Source: Posidonia oceanica (lineage: Eukaryota > Streptophyta > Magnoliopsida > Alismatales > Posidoniaceae). From it: a stretch of 64,000 bases of DNA. The notes below the pieces were generated by a model that worked only from the letters and a program-made list of their open reading frames with translations, searched no databases and was not told the DNA's origin. Positions 11,050 through 23,889 of this stretch are shown here, in pieces (within the stretch, counting starts at the first letter, position 1; each line of letters begins with the position of its first letter). The DNA lies in the NCBI GenBank assembly GCA_037176725.1, contig JAZBRS010000026.1, positions 152,717,501 through 152,781,500 on the forward strand. Reading direction: 5' to 3'. Position numbers and translations under genes: made by a program.

Positions 11050-12748
11050 AGCTCATAAAGAGGTGGGATGGTTGAGGTGGATGGTCGAGAACCACCAATT
11101 GTTGTTGTAATAGTCGAAGTGCTTATCCCCTAAATTAAGAGTAAGGTGGGCATAGTGCAGATCAAAACTCAAAGATGGGGCAAGAACAAAAGTAGATTCC
11201 TCCACAAAGGGAACTTGATAAGCAACTAACAAGTAATTTGTCTTGCCTTTTGTTTTCATGCCTTGATATTCTACTATTCTTTCCTATTTGGTAGGGATAT
11301 GGTAATAATCGACATGTTTGCATTGTTTTTTACACCAAGGTTAGGATTTTGTCTTATCATCTTTTGTTAGGAATTTTGACATTTTCATGTCAGATTAGAG
11401 TTTGAGAAACTATCTATTATTATGTGTTTTTTTTATTCTCATAATATTGTATGCACAACCAAATGATTAGTCCCTACTATCACAAAACCGGAGATGGTGG
11501 GATGGTGGCGACAGTGATGAAGTTAGGATTTTGTGATAGTAGGGGACTAATATAATGAGGATAGAAATATAGAAATAAATGGAATGTGATATTAGTACTT
11601 TGATAGTGTTATTTTGTTTGGAAGTAATTTTCTTTTTGAGGTAAATAAGTGTGTAGAAGAAGAAATTTTGATTTGATTGAAAATGGAATAAGTGTTGGAA
11701 TGAGAGAAAATATGTAAACTAATACTAATTAACTTGATTATCAAAGTATATATCTAATTTGAAACATATATAGACTATTAAGTATGTACTATTTTAATAA
11801 AAAATAAATATACCATAAACATACATGTATTACAATAACTTAACGGAAAACTTTATTTCATCATCCTTACGGAATAACAATTCCAGAATAAGTAAACCAT
11901 CATATGAACATTAGTTCCTATGTTAGGTTCATTTAAGGAGCTATTCTGGATCTAAAGAAGGGCTCAGGATTTTGTTATGGATGTGAATAGGACACAAATA
12001 AGGATGATCTATTGTCTCCTTGAAAATTCAAGAAAGCCAAAGGTGGCCTCTTAATAAATGGATTGTGTTAAATTCGATGTGATTTGACAAGCAGATTGGG
12101 AGGTCAATCAAGCAATATCTATATGGTATTAAACCTCTAAGTTGGAGGAGCATAGGCCATTGGTAACAAAAGTGGATGCTCTATGCATGTCTCCTTCAAA
12201 AATCGAAGAAGACTTTTAATGTTACAGTTGAAGACATTGGGAACCTACTCCAATGTGAATTCAACAAAGGAAAGCATGAGGGGGAAGTTCCAAGACATTG
12301 TCTATACAAATTCTACTTGGTTTCATCAAGACAATAAATAGTGATTGGGATCATATGTTAAGAAGAGAATGTAGATGAGCATAGTGAAGAGGGTGACCTT
12401 AAAGAATGCATAGAAGATGAAATTGAAGTTGGTGTTGAAAGAAGGAGAAAAAGGAGAATAAGACTTCTCCTTAAGTAAGGAAGTGCCAAATGAAGAGGTT
12501 GGAGTATATCTGAACGTACGTGTCATAGGTAGACCTTGGAAGAGATTGAAAAAGAATCGAATTTGATATTTACGATAAAATAGAGTCAGAACATAATAAC
12601 AAAGTCCTTCATGTTATGATGATGTTCATGAAGATTCTGATTTCTCTGTGGATGAGGGAGGTTCTTATTTTCAATTAGTTGACATAGAATAGCTAAAAAT
12701 GACACAAGGTGCCAAGTACCTAAATATCAAACCTTTAGGATTGTTGTA
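11050..12748. other. Intergenic or old repeat, no supported gene
   Basis: A potential hairpin at 11466-11554 (below) is the only clear structure. About 12000-12700 has a coding-like feel but many stops and no recognised family. Confidence 0.4.
11466..11554. repeat. Hairpin-forming repeat, second copy of the 65-bp segment
   Basis: ATTAGTCCCTACTATCACAA near 11466 is the reverse complement of TTGTGATAGTAGGGGACTAA near 11530, giving a stem of about 22 bp with a loop of about 40 bp. The right arm and loop match 6260-6325. It could be one end of a small foldback element. Confidence 0.6.
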
Positions 12749-12753
12749 AGTCA

Positions 12754-15475
12754 TGTTGGAGTTTTTAGTCCATATTGTTTGTAAGAAATACTCTATTGTA
12801 ATTCAAAAGGAATGGGAAGACCCTTTTGAAGCACATGGGTATGTGTACATAGTTGGTGGGGTCTCAAACCCATGTTTCCCTTTACAATGAAAATTTTGAG
12901 TTTGGCTTATGTGTGAGCCAGGAGCTTCACGGGCTTCATTGGTGCAATGTGGCACTTTGATAGCGCACTTCGTGATAATATTCTAAGTTGATTTTGAATT
13001 TGAATCGAATTAAGAGTGTTAATCACGACAATTGCTTCTTCCAGAAGATATTGATTACAATAACTTTGATCTTATTCGAATTTAGAGAATAACCCTCTTA
13101 TCTCGTCTATATAAGGATGGATAGACTCCTCTCTAGATATATCAAATAGAGAGATTTCTTGAGGGTTTTCTTAGAGAGCAATTCTGTAAATTTGCAGCTT
13201 CTTGGAAGACGAGAAAGAGGTGGTCCTATGGTTTCTCAGAAGACATAAAGGAGGCTAATCGTGTATTTCGAGAGGATTAAAGTTTGGCTCTATGATTTGT
13301 CTAAGAGGAGTAGACAAGAAGGTGTTCCAGTGATGGTTCTTTGTAGTATGTCGTGGCTCTTCCTCACTAGTATACTTAGGGGCCGAACAATGCTTTAAGC
13401 ATTAGTGTTTGATAACACTCCAACGAAGCATGCAGATAGTTTTCTACATCAAAAGGATTTTTCGTCATACCTGAGTAATAACTCTCCATATTCTCTGTAG
13501 AACTTATTTTTGTATAAATCATGCTTTACATGTGTAGACACCCCGATTTTGCGGCCGCCTGCTGATGGACACCTCCGAAAGAACCCACTCCAGCTGTGAT
13601 GAGGCTTTATCCAACACTATAAACCAACCCAGAAACCACCACCTAACACCTAACCAATCCCTTGGTCCAAATAGTTAAGTACAAGTCAAAGATTTGTAGA
13701 AACAAGCTTCATACTAATCACGCACAGCTGATTAGCACGGGCAACAGGCATGTCTCCCAGGTGCACCTTCTCGGTGTGACTAGGTACCGCGGGTGACAGG
13801 CGCAGATTGCCCGCACGATGTTCTGACCCAATTTCTACTGCAAAGGGGCAAACTTGACCAATCACTTTTGGATGTGCATTTCCATACTTGTCATTGGCTT
13901 TTACAAATCTGAGGTTGTTGCTTGATGTATTTAGACCATCATACCCATTTTTATTCCTACAAAACCCAATCCAATCCTTTAAATCAAATCCCAACCACTC
14001 ATCTCACTTGAGAGTTCATCCAACGTTTCAAAACTGAGAGCCATCCTATAAATGTAGCTCTGCATGCTCAAAACGAGCTCTCCTGCTTCCTCCTTCTCTG
14101 GCTTGGAGCTCTCTCCCTAGCTTCTTCCTCCCCAGCTCCCTTTAGCCTTCTTCTCCCCTCGTCACCCAGCCCGAGTAGCCACCGTGAGTGAGAGTGAGAA
14201 GAGAGAGTACTGTCAGCGAGTGGAAGCCATCGTCCCATCCACCCTCCACCACAATTCTCCCACTCCTTCATGCCAGCCTCGACGTAGCTTGAAGAACGGA
14301 GACTGCATCCCAGAGGAGACCCGAAGCAAGTTGTTGTTGTGAGCATCGGAGGAGTACGTCCGGAGTACCGCGAGCAGGTAGGTCCACCCACCTGACAATG
14401 TAGACCTCCTTCTCCCCTCTTGCATTGCAATGTCTTCATTCTCCCCTGGATAATCATTGTTTGCCAGAGTTTAATTGAATTGTTTTAGTTTTATTTGTTG
14501 TGAGTGATGGGTTCGCCTATTTTATGCTTGTTGGCCATTGGCTGCCATGCATCCATGGTATCCCATCTTTTCTCCCTTCCTTCTTCCTTCTTCCCTTTCA
14601 TCCTCAGAGCACGCTTGGAGAGGTCTTGGCCTTGTGACTCTCGTAGTTCGATCATTTGCAGCAAAGGTGGAGACAAGACCCATACGTGCAATGAATGAGG
14701 AGGATGGGCTATGAGAGTTGTTTTCTTCGATGCATTCTAGTTTTGATTGTGCATGCATTTCATCCTATTTCTCCTTGCACATTTCTTTATCTGAATTGGC
14801 TTTTGAATTTGTTAGCATGTGCAATGACCAATGACTGCCAGAGCCAGAGCAAAGCTTCTGCATGTGTCGGGTGGGCGTGGGTCTCCAGCACGATCCCCTG
14901 GTCCATATCCTACGGTCGCAATAGAGCACCACTTGCGATTGCCATTTCCATTAGTCTTTGTTTTCAAAGACCGGATTTCTCTCCCTTCCTATTTACTTGT
15001 GTTTGCATGGCACCTCGCATTTGTCTCTTTAGCATCCTTCCTTGTTGCATTTGTTTATATCCTTTGTCATATGTGAGAGGTTGAGCTTAGAGAGATCGAC
15101 GTTGTTGGGCATGCAAGGGTGTCTAACCCCTTCCTCATGCATAACAGGAGTTCTTACTCCTTCTCTAGCTGCGAGGACCTTGTGTGCCTCTTCCATTGGC
15201 ATTGGAGTTTTGCACTTTTGTTTTCTTTTTGCTTATGGTTTTCCTTGTCTCCTGTATTAAGTAGACCAGGTGGCGACTCCTTCCTTATCCCTTTCTCTTC
15301 CTTTTGCTTGGCGTTTTCGAGTTGAGATCCTCCTTAGAGACACCGCCCTTCCGTGACCTTCGACACGCATGGTTCCATCTTGTGCCCCTGGGTTTTTTCC
15401 CCCACCACATGGTCACAACATGTTATTTACGTTTCTATTATAATTAGTTGTATTAATCTATCCCCGATGACAACA
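12754..15475 (+). repeat. 5' LTR of Copia-1, interrupted by a Gypsy solo LTR
   Basis: Matches the 3' LTR at 23890-24835. The segments 12754-13532 and 15418-15475 are LTR; 13533-15417 is the insertion. It ends CCCCGATGACAACA. Without the insertion it is about 830 bp, shorter than the 3' LTR (946 bp), mainly because the 3' copy holds extra sequence near 24055-24215. Confidence 0.88.
13533..15417 (+). mobile_element. Gypsy-type solo LTR (LTR-A), 1885 bp, inserted in the Copia-1 5' LTR
   Basis: Starts TGTAGACACCCCGATTTTG and ends CATGGTCACA, with a 5-bp duplication ACATG on both sides (13528-13532, 15418-15422). No internal region or second LTR is present, as expected after LTR-LTR recombination. 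Its 3' part (about 15100-15417) resembles the ends of the LTRs at 20030 and 31270/39178, so all belong to related Gypsy families. The ORFs inside are not supported. Confidence 0.85.
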
Positions 15476-15509
15476 ATCTTAAAGCGTTATTCGATTAATC
15501 GACTAGGTT

Positions 15510-18500
15510 ATGAATGGTAATAATATAAGGATGCTAGGGTAGAATCTTGTCAAACTTGAGATGTTTGATAGATTTGACTACAACATGTGGAGGCGCGACG
15601 TGTTGTTTACGCTGGAGTTGATGGGTGCGGATGAAGCTTTTATTGATCCATGTCTTATTGTTGATGAAAGTCAATCGCTAAAAGTGATTCAAAATGCAGA
15701 GGCTGCAAAGAAAAGGTAAACGAAAGCCAAGTCTCTATGCAAGGGTCTGATCTTTCACAATCTTGAGAAGAAGATTGCAGATTCCTACTCCAAAACAGAG
15801 ATTGCAAAGGAGATATGGGATTCCTTAGAGTAGCAGTACAAAGATGATGAGAGTATGGCCAAGATCCACATTGTCAACAAATTCGAGGACTGCAAGTTCA
15901 AGAATGACAAGCCCATGCTTTCACAAGTCAAGGACTTATTGCAGATCAGTTAGAAGATGGTTGAAGATGAGATGAAGCTTCTAGAGAGGTATCTGGTTGG
16001 GTGCATTCTGAATAAATTACCAATGGATTGGACCCACTTTGCCACTGAAATTTATCACGAGAAAACAGAAGTCAAGATGGACGATTTGTTGCGATTCATC
16101 AGGATCAAGGATGAGGCGAAGCAGAGGACAAAGCATAATGTGATTGCCAAGCAGGTAGCGAAGGTTAATGTTGTTTCTTTGGTCGAATCTAAGGAAGACA
16201 AGCGACCAAATTGTGGTGCCAAAGGAAAGAGGCTTGGTTCGAATTAGAAAAAAAAAGAAGCCAGATCCCAAGAACTTGAACGTCAAGGCTCTAGATTTCA
16301 AGAAGAAGGCCAAGGAGGCCAATGCATGTTTCAAGTGCAGAAAGACAAGCCATTGGGGATGAGATTGCAAAATGCAAGAGGTGAACAACATCGTGGCTAT
16401 GATTGGACCCATGAATGCCAAGAACAATGAGATCGATTGGTGGTTGGATTCTAATGCTACATGCCACATCTACAATGACCGAGCATGGTTTTCTTCCTAC
16501 CAACCAACGACAGGGAGTGAGACAGTGGAGATGGTGAACCACACGCAATCGATGGTCTTGGGTGTTAGCCAGGTGGTGCCGGCGCTGTCTTCTTAGAAGA
16601 CATTGACATTAAGCAATGTGAAGTATGTAACATATACAATAAAGAATATCATTGTTAAGTGTTATCTTGATGATTTTGGATTGGAGTGGCTTGTCAAAGG
16701 AGGCAAAGTAGTCTTTTCTTTCAATTGGGCATATTTTGGCAAGGCCATTAAAACTAAAAAGATGTATAAGCTTTCATTGTAAATTCACCTGCGGCTTCTA
16801 TTAATGAAATAAATTCTGATTCTGCTTACTTGAGTGAGTTATGACACCATAGACTTAGCAATGTGCACTACAAAAGAATTGGAAAGATGTCCAATCTCGA
16901 GCTTATTCCAAAATGTGGGGGTGGTATACACAAGAAGTGTGAGGTTTGTACACAAACAGAGATCATTAAAAAACCCTTTAAGAGAGTTTCTAGGAGTACA
17001 AAAATTCTAGAATTGAATCATTCTGACACTAGTGATTTTAGAAGCTTCACCAGCAAAGGCAGGATGAAGTACTTCCGTACCTTCATAGATGATTACTCTA
17101 AACATGTCTTTGTTTATTTATTGAAGTCGAAAGACAAAACCTTTGAGAAGTTTACGGACTTCAATGCTCAAGTAGAAAGGCAAACAAGAAGGAGCCTGAG
17201 GAAACTAAGAAGTGACAGAGGAGGGGAACACCAGTCCAAGGACTTCACAACATTCTACATCGAGCATGGAATCGAGAATGAAACCATAGCTCCACAGTCG
17301 AATGGGGTAGCAGAAAGGAAGACTAGGACCTTGACTGAGATGGTCACTTCTATGTTGCCGACAGTGGGGTTGACAAACTGTTATTAGCGCAAAGCGATTC
17401 TTTTAGCAAGCTATACTCTGAATAGAGTACCTTTCTCCAAGACAGAGACGACACCGTAAGAACTCTGATTCAAGATCTGACCTTATCTAGGATCTATTAG
17501 AGTGTAGAGATGCTTAGCCTATGTTAGGCTACCAGACACAAAGATTGATAAGTTAGGAACTTGTATAACCAAGGTGGTATTTCTAGGATATGTTAAGAGT
17601 AGTGATGCTTGGAGGTTTCTAGATTTGAAAACGAATTCCATCATAGAAGCTCGAAATGTAGAGTACTTCAAGGTGAAATTCATCAAAGACAAGAGCATTA
17701 TGCTACATGATCGTCTAGAAAATCTTTCTACGAGAGAGAACAAGGATCCAAAACCTGACAAAGAGCAAAACCAGAGACTAAGGAGGTCATACTTAAGGTG
17801 GAGGAGCCACCAATTAAGTGAGTAAGGAATGAAAAAAAATTTTGACCTGATTTTGTCACTTACAGTATAGAAGGTGATCCACAAGGCTTCAAATAAGCAA
17901 TGCAATTTGGAGATGCAGCATTCTAGCAAGATGCAATCAAGATGAGTACGAATCAATAGTGACTAACAATGCATGGGTGTTGGTGGATCTACTTGATGGC
18001 TCAAAACCAATTGGTTGCAAATGGGTCTTCAAGAACAAAATGTTGGCTGATGGTTTAGTGGACAAGTTCATGGCTAGAATAGTTGCCAAAGGATTCACGT
18101 AGAAGGTAGACATCAATTACTTCGATACCTATTCTCCAATAGCTTGTATTTCCACCATTCGTTTATTGATTGCAGTGGCTGCAATACAAAAGATGGTGAT
18201 ATATCAGATGGATTTGAAAACTGCATTTTTAAATGAGACATGATTGAGGAAATTTATATGGTTTAGCCTGAAGGGTTCGTAGTCAAGAGACTAGAACAGA
18301 AGATATGTAAATTAGTCAGATCTCTATATGTACTGAAGAAAGCTCCTAAGATGTGGCATAAGAAATTTAACAAAGTGATCAAGTCAAATGGCTACAAAGT
18401 TAGTGATGTTGACAAGTGTGTTTACACAAAATTCATTGAAAGACAAGGAGTCATCATATGTTTTTATGTGGATGATATGCTTATCTATGATACTGATACA

Positions 18501-19440
18501 GAGGTTGTGAAAGATACAAAGAAACTTCTTTCATCCAAGTTTAGCATAGAGGACATGGGACTTGTAGATTTGATCCTAGGAATCAAGATAGTGAGGACTA
18601 CAGAGGGATTTGCCTTAACACAAACTCACTATATTGAAAATGTACTTACGAAGTACAAGTATTCTAACTTAGCAACAGTATACATGTCATATGAATATGT
18701 TCACAAGTTAGAGAAAAATAGTGGAAAAGTTGTACAACAGCTAGAGTATTCCAAAGTTGTTGGAAGTCTCATGTATGCAATGAATTACACTAAGCCAGAC
18801 ATAGCATTTGTTGTGAATATGTTGAATAGGTTCACTAAGAATCCAGGCAAGGAGCATTGAATTGCTATACAAAAGGTAATGGCTTACCTTAAAGGAACCA
18901 AGCATTATGCTCTACACTTTACTAGCTACCCTACTGTGGTAGAAGGATACTCAAATGTGAGTTGGGGGAGGAGAGAAAGATGGAACATTCACATGTGGAT
19001 TTGTCTTTCTAGTTGGTGGAGTTGCTATATCATGGAAGACGAAGAAACAGAGTGTCATCTTAAAATCCTCTATATATGGAATTTGAGTTTTATGCATTGA
19101 CGGTTGAGCCGAGGAGGCAGAGTATCTCAAAGAGTTACTATTTAAATCTTCACTATTTAGAGAAAGAATGTCAAGCATTATTATCTCATGTGATAATCAA
19201 GCAGCTGCGACAACTACAGGTAATGATTTGTACAATGGATGGAAGAGGACTGTGCGGATCCACTTTGCACATGTCTCTTATCTTCTCAAAAGGAGCGTGA
19301 TCATGATGATTGACGTAAGGAGTCAGAAGAATTTGGCAGATCCCTTTACTAAAGATCTCATGAGACAATTCGAGGAGAAAATTCCAAAAGGAATAGGGTT
19401 AATGTCTACATGGAAAACATCTGTGTATTCTACCACTTGA
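15510..19440 (+). pseudogene. Copia-1 gag-pol polyprotein, heavily decayed
   Basis: Starts ATG at 15510 and hits a stop after ten codons. The gag (UBN2 type, 15543-16250) has QVKDLLQIS and LVGCILNKLP. A zinc knuckle (CFKCRKTSHWG, about 16329) has a stop before its last Cys. The protease region follows near 16434 (WWLDSNATCHIYND, where the usual Asp-Ser-Gly is altered). Integrase (about 17020-17390) keeps FIDDYSKHVFVYL and SDRGGEH. RT has MDLKTAFLN (about 18209) and CFYVDDMLIY (about 18459). RNase H keeps SCDNQAAAT (about 19184) and NLADPFTKDL. Many stops (often Gln or Trp codons turned to stops) and several frameshifts make it non-functional. Confidence 0.9.
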
Positions 19441-20029
19441 ATATTTGTTATTAGTTCAAAGAATAATCTACTAGACTTTTATTTAATGATTCAAAGAAGA
19501 AATAGATGGTTTGTTTGTTTGCTTGCACTATTTATCTATTCTAATAGAGTTAAACTCCAATAAACCTATTCCTTGTATTGCATATCTTGTTGAGATTGGC
19601 AAGATGCCTTAATGAGTCCTTATGCATTTGGGATGTTTTGTGTTTTTACAAGAGACACATTGTGGGTAGTACGGTAGGAAGGGGTCTGGGACCTCATACT
19701 ACAGCAGCGTAGCTCGGTATTGTAGTAATTTGGGACTATAAGCCATGATGGTGTTGGCACCATCAGGACGTTTGGGACTCCATGCCAAAGTGGTATTAAC
19801 ACCATAATGGTTGGACCATAGGAAAGTTTGAAACCTTATGCCAAGAAACAATGGATTCATATATGCAGTGTGGAGATAAGGTCATCTCCTATAGGACAGT
19901 AGACTATCATGAAGAACACTAGCAAACACTAGGTTTGACACAAGGCCTTTATTGTGTCACCAATTTAAAGAACTGGAGAAATGGTATGTGAATTGATAGA
20001 CTGTGAAGGTTGTTGAGTTCAAGGCTTAG
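19441..20029 (+). other. Copia-1 3' untranslated region
   Basis: Non-coding part of Copia-1 between RNase H and its inserted Gypsy LTR. The element resumes at 23785 and runs to its polypurine tract just before 23890. No gene seen. Confidence 0.6.
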
Positions 20030-20869
20030 TGTTGCTATGACCATCTCGGCAACACGGCACGCGCTGCCAAAGCTTGCACGCGCCGACCGATAAGAGGTCA
20101 TGGCTAATGGTGGATCCGAGGAAGGACACTCGACTCGAAAACACTGGAAAAAGGCGAAGAAAACAAAGGATAAAGCAAAAACGGAGTCACCACCTAATCT
20201 ATTATCGGAAAGACGAGGAAAACCAAGGAAAGCATGAAAAACATGCAAATGCGTGCAATGTTATGTAAAAATATGACTCGTGCCAATGGATAAGGGCATA
20301 ATGGTCATTGGGGGCCAGAAAAGGGTAAGGACTCCTGTTACGCATGGGGAAGGTGTTAGGCACTCCCATACGCCCGGAATCGGTCTTTCTAGGTTTTTCG
20401 CTCGCATATGCGGGAATGTCGGCAATGCTTGCCATTAACTGTACGCCCGTAGGCGAGGAATGCTGTGCCATGCTATGAATGCTTTAGCTCATGCTAGGAT
20501 GTATGCTTAATATGCCATAATGCATGATGGAAAACAAAACATGCGATCTATGTACTCAGAAATGCTGCCAATGTTATGAACTGGGCATGCCTAGGTTCCA
20601 AAGGACTCTAGACAGTAAGCATCATTGATCTAATGGATGCAGGCGAGAAACCAAAATGCTGGAGAAAGCCATGCAATGCGAATAGCAACATGCGATGGAA
20701 ACCAAGTCCGAGGTGAAAAACCACGGGAAAACAGGCAATGCAAAGTGTAAAACAGGAAAACTGCGATCAAACAATATGCATAGATGCTAAAGCATACACT
20801 GGAAGCGACAAGATGTGGAAAACGCTGTCCGAATCGAAAATCATGCTTGAAATCTAGATGCAGTAGAAT

Positions 20870-21610
20870 TAAAGTGTTGGACGTTGGAGTACCTAGCGTC
20901 TAACATAAGACATTGGAATACTCAGCGTCCAACGCAGAGAACAGAAATTTGGAGTATGGGGATGCACATCTTGGGAAAAAGTGATTTTAATATCATATGA
21001 AAACTGGGGATGAGTAAATCATGCCAGAAAATCGATGCAATGGTAAACAAACCTCAAAGACATGATGCATGCATTAAATCAGGATTTTACAGGCTTAAGG
21101 TGTTGAATGCTAGGATCAAAAGCGTCTTACGTTGAACGCTGGGATCCTCAGCGTCTAACAATTTAAACCAAAATTTAAAGAATGTGCATGCGTATTTTGA
21201 TGAACAGTGATTTTAATGCAATGCAGCAACTGTGGATATGCAAATCAGGTAGAATGATCAAAACAAAAGCCAACATGTCTAGAATCAAGGGATGCAAGCC
21301 TTAAAACAAAATGTAGCAAATTAGAAGTGTTAAATGCTAGGATCACCAGCGTCTAATGTTGGACGCTGGGTTCCTCAGCGTCTAACAAATTAATCCATAT
21401 TTTAAACAGAAACTCTTTTAAACATTAAAATGGATTTCAAGAAACATGTATAAGATCAAAACAAGATGCTATGAGTGTATGATAGGTGCATGTATAATGA
21501 TTCAGATCTCAGAAAATATTTAAATCTACTTTGCAAAGGAAAATAATAAAAAATGCAACAGAGGTGTTGGACACTGGGATTGTACGTGTCAAACGTTGGA
21601 CGCACCAGCT
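20870..21610. repeat. Array of near-palindromic AGCGTC/GACGCT repeats in LTR-B
   Basis: Repeated short units such as AACGCTGGGATCCTCAGCGT (21135) and GGACGCTGGGTTCCTCAGCG (21361), with related ones at about 20878-20940, 21100-21160, 21327-21390 and 21565-21605. Each unit is nearly its own reverse complement. A second cluster lies at about 23450-23570. Confidence 0.7.
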
Positions 21611-22144
21611 CTAGCTATCAAATCAGAACCATGCAAAATTTATGCTAAATGGGCTTCTGGATCGCTCCACCCATCTCCACTTACCTCTCGCCGAAATCCG
21701 GTGAGTTCTCCGGCCATTGAAGGACCGGGGACCTCACGGAGCTCGGCTATGGCTCACTGTGGAGGCTTGGGAAGGTGGAGGGACGATTTCCAGATGCCAT
21801 GCCAGGGTCTCGGACAGATGGGTGAGCTCAGCAATCAATGGCCAGTGGCCTCATGCAAGGGATCCATCACCGGAGACGAAGGAGAAGGTGAAAACAGAGA
21901 AGAAAATGCTAAGAAAACTTAATGCATTGCGTTGAAATTAAATGTCCACAGAGAGGAAACAGAGGCTCCTACCAAGGAGGGGAAGAAGCTTACCTGTGGG
22001 GCTACCGGAGGTGTGCCTCGAAGCTTGTCGACGTTGGTGGACGATGAGCCCGGACAATGGCCTGGGTGCTGGGGAACGCTCAGGGGACTCTCTCTCTCAC
22101 GAGGGGAGGCTGAGGATCGCTCGGAGGAGGTTGGGAGACACTAG

Positions 22145-23242
22145 TGTTGGATTATATGGCTTCTCTAGAGGGGGTGAATAGAGATTATAGGTATAATAGG
22201 TTATGATTTACTAATTTTTGTAACTTATCAAATTTGTCTTAATTTGATCTATAAAGGAAAATGCATACACAGAAATAGGAAGAGAGATATTGAATAAACA
22301 ACACAATAATTTATAGTGGTTCGGCCAAATCCCGGCCCAGTCCACTCTCTCCAGATCTCCTTGAGGTTTCCTAATCTTTAACTCTAAAGATTACTTACTT
22401 GTTTGTTGAAAGTTCCTTCAACAAAACCTTGCAACATTCCGTTGCCCCTTCTCCAATCCTGAGAAGATACTCCTTGCTTGTAATGGAAGATTTCAGACTC
22501 AACACCTTTTTGCCAAGCTCTGTAGCACTGATTTGAAGTGGTAACTTGAGGTAGCTAGGAAAGCATTTGAAGATGGAAGTGTAGCTCTTTGCACTTGTGT
22601 ATTAGCTCAAGTATATGTGTAGTAATGTAGTACTTGATGGAGGTCCAATAGGGGTCTTATTTATAAGCAAAAGCTTAACCTAAATTAGTCTCTAACGACT
22701 AGTAAATCTTCTCCAAAGATCTTAAACGGCTAGTCTTAATGGAGCTCTGGAATATAACGGAATGCCGTTTGATTACCTAGTTGTTCCAACACACGACCAG
22801 AACGGAGCTCCGTTCTGGACCGGAGCGCCGTTTTGGCGCAGTCCTCCTTTTCTTTGTTCCATCTTTATTCGGCCCATTTACTATTTGAGCCCAAAACCAT
22901 AACGGAGCGCCGTTATAAAACGGAGTGCCGTTTATGGTCAATAAAGCACATATAATATAGATTTCTTATATTTCTTAAGTTCTATACAAACGATCTTATC
23001 TCATGATATTTCTAAGACAGCTTTACAGACTTTTACAATCAATAAGAAATATAATTACAACATTTGTACACAGATTGAACAAACACTGATTTTCTGTTCC
23101 TCAGTCTATATCTCAGTCTTCCTGAATGCTTTGAGTATCATTATAAAACATGCTATAACAATCTCAATAAACATGTTAGGCATATAACATTATATCACAT
23201 ATATCATCAAAACACAATATATATTTGGAGTATTTTCCAACA
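22145..23242 (-). mobile_element. Solo LTR of a SIRE-like Copia family inside LTR-B
   Basis: 1098 bp. It starts TGTTGGATTATATGGC and ends ATTTTCCAACA on the plus strand, the reverse complement of the LTRs at 41037-42129 and 49248-50341. A perfect 5-bp duplication ACTAG flanks it (22140-22144, 23243-23247). Length and ends are complete, so it is a clean solo LTR. It carries the same array of AACGG...CCGTT motifs as those LTRs, for example near 22757, 22804 and 22902. Confidence 0.93.
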
Positions 23243-23889
23243 ACTAGCTCTCTTGGAATTGGCTGGCACCATCGGAATGGGTGTTGGGTTCCTCCTTTTT
23301 GCTTGGTCAAGCCTGCACAGAGGGAGTCAGGTGGCAGGGCAAGGTGGAGAGGTCGTGGCAGGGTAGGACAGCATAGGAGCGAGGTCGTGGGGGTGTCAGA
23401 GGCATGGGCATGAGGTCGTGGGCCGGCATGGGAGCTCTGTCAGTCCCGGTGCGTAGGACGCTTAACTGAGCTACGTCCTATGTAAGACGCTAGCTGACAT
23501 AGCGTCCAACATAGGACGTTGTCAATACTAGCGTCTTACATAAGACGCTGGCTCAGGTAGCGTCCAACAACCTAGGGAGGATTTTTGGGTGTTTTTTTGG
23601 GATTTTTCTGGAGTTGACTTAGGTTAAGGCTTAGGTAAGGTTTAGACTTAGGTAGGGTTTAGGTTGGAGGGTTTAGGTTGGAGGGTTTAGGTCAAGGTTG
23701 GAGGTGGGGTCCGCCACGCCACGGTCTGAGCAAGCTTCCAGAGAAATCCACCAATGACCAGTTGGTCAAAACAGGGTGTCAACACTGTAAGAAATCAATG
23801 TCACAAATGTGGGATTCAAGCCTGTAGGATATCTTAACACTGAACACAGTTGTCTCTAATTGGATCGTTGTTTTAAATTAGTGGAGGAT

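Larger units (their letters stand above)
20030..23784 (-). mobile_element. Long Gypsy-type LTR (LTR-B), minus strand, inserted in Copia-1
   Basis: Read on the minus strand it starts TGTTGACACCCTGTTTTGAC (at 23784) and ends ATGGTCATAGCAACA (at 20030). Without its own insertion (22145-23242) it is about 2.65 kb. Its 3' portion (20030-20480) is clearly related to 31270-31700. The flanking five bases (CTTAG left, CTGTA right) do not match, so the borders are less secure than for the other elements, or flanking sequence was lost. No internal coding region is present, so it is probably a solo LTR. Confidence 0.65.

Noticed and set aside
14068..15325. ORFs of about 70-130 residues at 14.1-15.3 kb
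   Set aside because: They lie within the solo LTR-A, overlap each other on both strands and have no recognised domain.
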